Below the pieces are notes generated by a model. That model saw only the letters and a list, made by a program, of their open reading frames with translations, did no database searches and was not told the DNA's origin. This document shows, in pieces, positions 56,908 through 64,000 of a stretch of 64,000 nucleotides of DNA (position 1 is its first letter; each line of letters begins with the position of its first letter). Source of the stretch: Podospora pseudocomata (Eukaryota > Ascomycota > Sordariomycetes > Sordariales > Podosporaceae); NCBI RefSeq assembly GCF_035222375.1, contig NC_085890.1, positions 2,418,001 to 2,482,000 on the forward strand, read 5' to 3'. Position numbers and translations under genes: made by a program.

Positions 56908-59633
56908 CTAGAAGAGATAAATGCGACGTCTCTCCCAGTACTTTTTAAGCTCTATTGGCATGATTGTTTCTGGCAACCATCCTGGCCACGGGTTTGGCAG
57001 CTTCTTTTTCTCATCCGATGATGAAGGGTCAAGATAGCAATCTCCAACCACCGCATATGCAGGACCTTCGAGGGATTCATCGCGCTCAGGTAAGCGGAAC
57101 CGGAGCACAATAGGTGAGCTAGTACCCGGAAGCATCATCACCTCATCTCCCACAGTCATGCTCCCCGGGCCCAGCCCAAGAGTGCTGTCGTCCAAGGCGA
57201 ACATGACCCTCCCCGTTGTTGCTAGAACGAGAGCCTCGTTGAGAGGTTTCATGTTTGCATCGTCTGGGAAATCGTGACGTTCAAGCACATGATCAAGCCA
57301 CTCCAGAAGCAGCGCTTCCACAGTATCACGATGGCTCTCATCTCCAACTCCATCGACTTCAGCTGTACTCTGTAGTGTTTCGGTGAGATTGGTTTCGCCC
57401 AGCAGGTCTTGGCCAACTTCACCCTGTGATACCCTGACATCTTTTCGTAGTAGGAGACCCATTTCGAAATCGTGCTGAAAGCGGAATCGCGATCGTCCCA
57501 GGAAAAGAGTCGCTCGCCGACATGTCTTACCGTACCCAGAGGCATGGATTCCATTGACAAAAAGCTCTTTCGTCTGCGTCCATCAGGATACCATCTCGAT
57601 TCATCAAGCTCCCATCTAAAATGATGCTGGATAGCAGTCTCCGATTTGGGGGTTCGGAAAGTGACCGTTTCATACCTGATCACCATCCGATCAAGCCAAG
57701 CCGCTGTGTCTTTTCCAAACCAGAAATCATCCCGAGATTCTGAGTCCATGTTGGGGGTAACTTGGCCAACCTCAGACTTTGATTTTACCTCGCGATAAAA
57801 AGCCGCCGAACGACCAAATGCGCTGATAGAAGGGTGTTTGGCGAGGTCCTCATATGCACTGCCCCAAGAGCAGTGAGCTTTCAGGTTGATGCATAGCTCC
57901 TGTATCCTCTCGACGGTGGCTACCAACGCGTTGGCGTCTCTCCTCCGGTAGAAATCCAGGCAGGTGATGTTCAGTAGTCGGTGGTACGAGTCGAATTCCT
58001 CCTCCATGCGTTTCGGTAGTTTTCGTTCTTGTGGATTCTCGTTGATCCAGTGCAACAACAGTGTCATTCCTTCGACCACAAACTTCCAGTATCCCCCCTC
58101 TGACTGTACCACAGTCAGTTTCCACGCCGAACTAGGTTCGCCCTTTTCCCTGCCACCTCTTTGTGCCCGCTGGCGATCACCTTCATCGTACACTGCGCTC
58201 CAGTCTGGAACCCAGCTTGCAAGATCTCTCCTGTTCTTCCGTGCCAAGTCACCATGCCAGATTTCCAGAGAGTGACTCCGACGAATAAGCTCCACGGCTG
58301 TTGCTCGGTACACATCGGCAACTGAGTCCTCATAGCTTGCCAAGGCAAGGAATCTCTGAGAATGGGATGCCAACCCCAGCAAGGCAAATACCTTGTCTCG
58401 CTCATCAGTTGCCCGTCTCGCGCTGAAGTCCTGGAGGAGAGTCAGCATAGGGGCGCCGAGATTCTTCTTCCACTGGTTGCGTAAATCGCGGAAGCTCAGA
58501 ACCTGGCGACAGAAGTACTGAAGCACCTTGATGCTATCGGGACGGAAGATTGTGGACATTTCGACAGAGGAGCTCGAAAGCGATGAGGCGGCAGCAATAA
58601 ACATGTCCCATGGGCATGTCACTGTGCCGCAACGGACGACTGCCACTCGACTGACAATCATCTCCTGCACGACCCAGATGCGCTGCCACCATGGGTTGAG
58701 GAGCATACAGCGCAGGGTTTCCACCATAGTACCAAGCAGGTCGCAGGAGGGGTCCATGGCGGTGAGTTTGCGCATCCTGTCGACAAGGTCAGAAGTCAAG
58801 ACTTCGTCGCCCAGTACCCGGAGGAGACAGAACATGTGGAATGTTGAAGAGAGATGCCGAGATCGAATCCGTGGCCGTTTGCTCCTATCGTTCATTGGGA
58901 GGGAGGGCATGGCTGAGGCGGAAAGTGCGGCCCAGAACTCTTCAAGGTGGACCCCATCGCGTTCGTCATTGTAAAAGTGTTGTTGGGTAGGAGCTTTGGA
59001 GATTATGTGGTGCTCGGAGAGGCGCTTTGGTCGGTGGTTCTTTCCATCGCCGAGGTACACCACAACTTGTGTGCCGCCTGAGTAAATGTCCTTCATCAGC
59101 TGGACTTGTTTACCCCTCTCCTTCAGATCGGATTGATCAATGCACTGGTATCAGGCTCTCATTAGCACCCTGTTTATACTTGAACAGCCGAAGAAACAGG
59201 GCACACAAACCAGCGCATCGATCCACATTTTCACAGGCTTCTCATGGTCTCTAAGGAAGAGTAGAGCGTTGGCCAGGTTGACAGTAACCGGCCATGTTCG
59301 ACCCTCGAGTATGATGTTTTCGGTAACTCGAGGTGATCCCCTGTCCTCACATGTTCAGCTGACATAACTGTTAGCAGGGCAGCATCGTACCACATACCAT
59401 GCATACGACAAGGTCGAATACTCAGTTATATCATCGACGTCCAGCGAGTGGCATGTCAGCTCACAGCTGATTGGATCCGTCCATTTTCCCGGCTTGATCG
59501 TCACCAGCCTTACCTCATCCGCATCACTCAGTTTATGGTAGTGATACGGGTCATTCTCGTCGGGGACCTCTGTGATCTTCAGCATCAACTCCTTGTTCGT
59601 CCATTCATCCTTCGGCGGTGCGGTTTGCTGCAT
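56908..59633 (-). CDS. Heterokaryon incompatibility (HET) domain protein
   Basis: Four exons on the minus strand (59398-59633, 59211-59340, 57531-59144, 56908-57474) give 848 residues. The three HET blocks are all present after joining: YSTLSYAW, then MWIDALCIDQSDLKERG, then LLNPWWQRIWVVQEM (first ~250 residues), with QVVVYLGDG between. SARRATDERDKVFALLGLA follows, typical of the family. The C-terminal part is long and ends in ELKKYWERRRIYLF. The last intron (57475-57530) is my choice because it is 56 bp, has good sites and keeps frame. HET domains trigger cell death on non-self recognition in known loci (het-c/pin-c, het-d/e, tol types), but most HET genes are uncharacterised. No NACHT or WD repeat is attached. 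Confidence 0.88.
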
Positions 59634-60289
59634 GAGGAAAGCGGTTGACAGGATTGTGCGTGGTTTCCGCAGAGCAGCTCAATTGAGGGGTAGCGCAGCG
59701 GTAGGGGCCCGCAAATGTCAAGACAACGAGGCATGAAATCCAACCTGGTGACACAGCTGATGATTTTGGTATAATAGCAGACTGCTTATGGCTAGAGATA
59801 ATATTTCATAACAGTATTGCAGTTTGTGAGGGTGAAGGTGAGGTTGAGGGTGAGGTAACCGAGCACAGCCACGAGCATCTCATGCAGGCAAATCTCACAG
59901 CGGCCTAATTCTGCCCGAAAAGGCAATAATACTGCACCTTGGATCCTTCATGAATAATGAGGCCCCCAAACCATGCTGGTGATTGTTGAGCATCTTACAA
60001 CAGTGGCATTCCACCAAGAGCCAAGCCAGCCTATTGCCTAAGTCGACCAATCGTAACTTTACATGGATCTACCCAGCCTTTCAATTCCGCCCAAGCGTGA
60101 GATGGGTTACATCGCAAGCGGACGGAGAGAGGCTGTGCATTTGAACAGCTGACATCTTGATGGTGGTTATAAAGAAGATTCAACTGCCCTGTAGGGTGGC
60201 ACCCGGTGTTGATCGTTCACCAACAACAACGATAACAACAACAACAACAAACGAACACCTCGGCCCAACCAGTGGTCCCACCGCTCAAG
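59634..60289. other. Divergent intergenic region
   Basis: Between the HET gene (-) and the small gene at 60290 (+). It includes a CAA-rich tract at about 60225-60252 in the likely leader of the latter. No gene seen. Confidence 0.5.
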
Positions 60290-60595
60290 ATGGACAGCAA
60301 ATCCCAAGTTTCAGCTGCACAAAACAACAACACGAAGAGATTTTCTCTAGAGTCCGAGTCTTCCGTCGGGCAGTTTACCCTGAAAGAGGGACAATCCTCA
60401 GGCGAGACCAAGCCAAAGAAATCCAGCAGACTTAGTAAATTCTTATCGAAGATGCAAAGCCCTGCCGTCCGAAACGGCGCGCAGTTGCAAGAGAAGGACA
60501 AGGAGGAAGAGAAGCGCACGGGGGTGAAGAAGAAGGATGATTCGGAGAACCCGTATGTGACGGAGTTGATGTCTGATTATCGCTATGTGCTTTGA
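60290..60595 (+). CDS. Small Lys/Ser-rich hypothetical protein
   Basis: 101 residues from MDSKSQVSAAQNNN. It is charged and probably disordered, with a basic amphipathic stretch KPKKSSRLSKFLSKMQ, and a distinct acidic-aromatic end (NPYVTELMSDYRYVL). No domain is recognised. The ordered start context (CAA-rich leader, ATG following CTCAAG) and the non-repetitive C-terminus make it a plausible real gene. Confidence 0.5.
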   Translation: MDSKSQVSAAQNNNTKRFSLESESSVGQFTLKEGQSSGETKPKKSSRLSKFLSKMQSPAVRNGAQLQEKDKEEEKRTGVKKKDDSENPYVTELMSDYRYVL

Positions 60596-61779
60596 TGATA
60601 GCTATGGTTCACAATGTGAGGAGTTAAGGATGGGGACGGGAGCGGTGGTACGCTGCATAGATAAGGTACCTATGAGTTAGAACCAGGGTTTGAATAGACC
60701 ATCTTGTAGATATCAAAATTCCCGTGTTCATTGATGAAGTACGGAACTGTCCGAGGTCCCTTGCACTCTATTGTTATGGACCATCTTGCTTTAGGCTACA
60801 ATAGGTAGACATAGCCTATACCTGGAAACAGAAGGAAGGAGATGGGATCTGATGCCTACAAACTGAGAGCTCGTCGGTCTTCTTAAGCAAGATACATAGA
60901 CGTTACATCCCTCCCAAACCTCTTATTAAAAAGGCTCACCATCAACCACCTAGTTATAAAAGACCGCCTAATTACCTACTAACCTTGGGCTAGTAATTCT
61001 ATTATTATCCCAGCCACAAAGCCTTTAATCCAATCATATTGAAGTCTGGTCTAAACACTTTGAAGCTCTGATCCAAGCCATTCAAAGCCGTTATCCTAGC
61101 TTGATATAAACGTAATCTAAGCATTCGAGCAACTGTATCTAAGCTCGGCATCCCGATAAAAATGCCCCATATCCAATTTCGGCAGTCTTTTTTATTTATG
61201 GCAATAACCAGGTATTTACCGGATTATAAATTCCACTAGATGGGTCAAAGTTAGCTAGAGCTTGCGAAGAAGAAGATATGTTTACCTACACGAAACTCTG
61301 GGCCAATAGGAAAGGTTGGCCTCGATCTCTACTGAGCATGGCCTGCTCTTCCATCTCCGAGCAGGCATGAGCTAGAGAAGCCTAAACCCTTTCACCAATC
61401 ATTTCCACAAAACACGATACAGCGCAGTTACCTTAGGTGCCTATTCTCCGACTTACGAAACGTGTTCCGCCTGCGCACATCTCTGTCTCAAGCATTATGC
61501 AACAAATCCCTCAGGGTGGCATACGGCGAGAATATTCGCTTACCCGGTTGAGTCAGGTAAAGCTCGAGGCCGACGACAGCACTCCAGAGGACCAACTATA
61601 TGAGGCTCCCGGTTTTAATCGGCATTCAAGGATAGATTTAGGCTACCGCGCTGCGCTAGTCGAGGGAATATGGGGGACGAGACTATTTGATGCGACACAG
61701 TTTGACCCTTGTGCCCACATCACGACGAGGTAGCTATCAGCTAGACTGAGACAAGACTCGCCGCAGGGAAGAACACCAA
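60596..61779. other. AT-richer tract without genes
   Basis: About 1.2 kb. The part from ~60880 to 61400 is visibly richer in A/T and TA steps than the rest of the window and has no substantial open frame; this could be decayed repeat DNA. A frame at 61437-61733 shows no motif. Confidence 0.45.
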
Positions 61780-64000
61780 ATCTTTCTGCTCGGTCCTGAG
61801 GTGAACAACTGGACACGAGAGACCTTGCAAAAGCTACAGCAAAAGCTTTTGGAAGAGCCTGATCTCGGCTTCATCAGACAAGCCCTCGTCACTCTGCCTT
61901 CTCTTTCATCCATACTCGGACAACAACTCGGCCTCGACTTCCACCCTGGACGAAGCTTTCATGAGCTGGCTGACTTTGCTCAGGGCGGTCAGCTTCTCCT
62001 TGACAATGATAGCTGGCGACATAACACCTTGCTGGCCCCATTGACAGTCGTGTCTCAGGCGATAGATCTCGCCGTTCAGTTTTCTCGTCTTCATCCTGAC
62101 GAGCCTCTGTTGAAATCCCATCAACAGGTTCAAGGCTTCTGCATTGGATGGCTTTCTGCGGCCTCCCTCTCAGCATCCAACAACTTCGGTGCTTCAAGCG
62201 GAATATCGCTGCTGCCTTATGCCTTGCTGCTTGTATCGGCACAACAGTTGATGCTGACAACCGGATCCTTTCGGACCAAGCATCGGCTATTTGTGTTCGA
62301 CTCAAGACACAAGCTGACAGATCATTGTTGGAGACATTGTTGGACCAAATCTCAGGTGTAAGTGCCCCTATCATACCCTCACTGAAAAACACTCACACTG
62401 AACAGGGCTACATCTCTTGTTTTCTGGATGAAAATGTCTTTACCGTCACTGCCCCCAATAGCAAACGACATTGGCTGGAAGCACAGCTGCAGATAGCAAC
62501 CTTTTCATGGACCGACATTGGCCTCTCCGGTTTCTACCACCACACACAGTATGAAGAGAGAGCCCAGGCCCTCAAAAGGATCTGTTTTGACCCAGAACTC
62601 CGACTTCCCGCCGCTTCAGAACTGCAAACACCACTCAGATCCACCGCCGACACCAACATCATAACATCCGACTCGGCACCACTGCACGAGATTGCCATTG
62701 ACCTCATCCTGTGCAAACGAGCACATTGGATTCAGACGTTGCGCAAAACCATCGAGAACGTTGGCAACTTCATGTTCATCCCCATCGGGTCACACACTAG
62801 TTGTCTCGTGCCCCGTTCTCTTGTTCACCCTACATCGCCCACCATGCGTTCTCTCGGACCAAAAGACGAGATTGCCATTATTGGCATGTCTGCTCGCTTC
62901 CCTGGTACGGATTCTCTATCAGAATTCTGGAAACCTCCTGATGTCTGCGGGCAAGACTGGATTCGGGCCTCTTCCAGGATCCTGGTTTGATGCATCTCAC
63001 CCTAGCATCACATCGCGTTGCCCCGAAGCAAAATATCACGGAAACTTCCTTCGTGAAGACATTGTCAAGGGATTCGATCACCGCTTCTTTGGAGTTTCAG
63101 GACGAGAAGCCAAGAGCATGGATCCCCAGCAGAGATTGGTGCTTCAGGTTGCCTATGAGGCATTGGCGACCGCTGGCTACCACCAGGCCAGAGCCGGAGC
63201 ACAAACCTCCGAGGTTGGGGTGTACATTGGCGTGGGCGAGGTAGAGTACCAGCATAACCTTGCCGGTCACCAAGCCACCTCTTTCAGTGCTGTGGGCTTG
63301 TTGAGGAGCTTCATCAGTGGCCGTGGCCGCGGGCCTCATCAAGACTGTCCTCATGATGCACTACAAGACCATCCCTCCCCAAGCTGGATTCAACAGTCTC
63401 AATCCTCGTATCAAGACCGGCCCTAGGGACATGATAACTGTCCCCAAGGTTTCTCATCCCTGGAACCCGACCCATTCTAGAGTTGCCCTGATCAACAACT
63501 ATGGCGCCGCAGGAAGCAACGCCGCCATTCTCGTGCGGGAACACAAGCGACCAGCTATACCAGCTCTGGCTTCGACTCCTACTCCTTTTCCAATTCTTTT
63601 GTCTGGAAAATCTCCCAGTCATGTTCAAGCTATGATTACTCAGCTCAAGGCTTGGAGACCACTCGGCGCTGCATTCGACAACATTGTCTACAACATCAAC
63701 AAGACCCAAAATCCTCAGTTTGCTCACAGGATCGCCATCACTGCGCAAATCCACGAGGACATGCTTGCACAGCTTGATAGGGCAACAGTGGCTGCCGACT
63801 CACTTCCAGTGGTCCTTGCATTCGGCGGGCAGACTGGGCGAGGTGTCTCCATTTCTCGACGTGTTTACGATGCAAGTCCCGTGCTGCGCAAACACCTGGT
63901 AAGTCGATGTTCCTCTGCAGCTCGAGCTAGAATACTAACAGACCTTTTCTAGAACGACTGCAATAATGCGTGTGTTGCTCTTTCCCTTCCCCCAATTCTC
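61780..64000 (+). pseudogene. Fossil of a non-reducing polyketide synthase, cut by window end
   Basis: Parts in the usual NR-PKS order are recognisable. A starter-unit acyltransferase (SAT) region lies at about 61780-62830 (NNWTRETLQKLQQKLLEEP, then the GFCIGWLSAA block). A ketosynthase region lies at about 62860-63550 (DEIAIIGMSARFPG, SMDPQQRLVLQVAYEAL, SRVALINNYGAAGSN). The start of an acyltransferase region follows from about 63590 (PILLSGKSPSHVQ, VVLAFGGQTGRGV). The copy is broken in roughly three to four places and so looks non-functional; similarity of the remaining parts to the family is still high, which suggests recent loss. The product of the intact ancestor cannot be told. The 3' part, if any, lies beyond the window. 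Confidence 0.85.

Noticed and set aside
59690-59715. tRNA A-box-like TAGCGCAGCGG
   Set aside because: No B box within 80 bp downstream and no acceptor pairing.
61437-61733. 98-codon frame just before the polyketide synthase relic
   Set aside because: No resemblance to a SAT domain or any family; the recognisable relic begins at about 61780.
1-64000. CRISPR arrays, LTR pairs, transposase, integrase or reverse transcriptase genes
   Set aside because: None found by reading both strands; repeats present are simple satellites or short tandem duplications.

Overview
The window looks like nuclear DNA of a filamentous ascomycete, most likely a Sordariomycete and plausibly Sordariales. The basis is short introns (about 50-90 bp) with GTRNGT donors and CTRAC-like branch sites, GC-rich codon use, and lineage-typical families: a HET-domain protein, a rhodopsin-like 7TM protein, a STAND N-terminal domain, a GT69 mannosyltransferase and a non-reducing polyketide synthase relic. 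Exon joins are my own, chosen to keep frame and family motifs; none has transcript support.

Left half (about 2-33.4 kb) is mostly conserved cell biology. In order: a Bir1/survivin protein (+), a cytochrome P450 whose frame is broken (+), a PLP-dependent aminotransferase of the ACC-synthase type (+), DDB1 (+), the mitochondrial Rieske protein (+), a RING-H2 protein (+), a secreted cell-wall-type protein (-), an R3H-associated-domain protein (-), a PAN/apple-like membrane protein (-), a PQ-loop transporter-like protein (-) diverging from a TCAB1/Swt21-like WD40 protein (+), and a large protein with an XPF-like C-terminal fold that resembles the meiotic Zip2/SHOC1 family (-).

From 33.4 to 47.1 kb the DNA is accessory in character, with long gene-poor gaps: a decayed membrane-protein gene, two small hypothetical or membrane proteins, a fusion of a canonical Zn2Cys6 cluster with ankyrin repeats, a rhodopsin-domain protein, and a single-pass membrane protein with a lectin-like ectodomain. 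From 48 to 57 kb conserved and accessory genes mix: a GT69 mannosyltransferase with a minimal upstream ORF, an orphan STAND N-terminal domain protein, a Mid2-like surface sensor and an Hsp31/DJ-1 protein. The right end (57-64 kb) holds a full HET-domain gene, a small basic hypothetical protein and the fossil of a non-reducing polyketide synthase that runs off the window.

The Zn2Cys6-ankyrin, 7TM, lectin-like, STAND-N and HET genes within about 20 kb suggest a non-self recognition or rapidly turning-over region, but this is inference from family membership. No rRNA, tRNA, CRISPR array or intact transposon was found.
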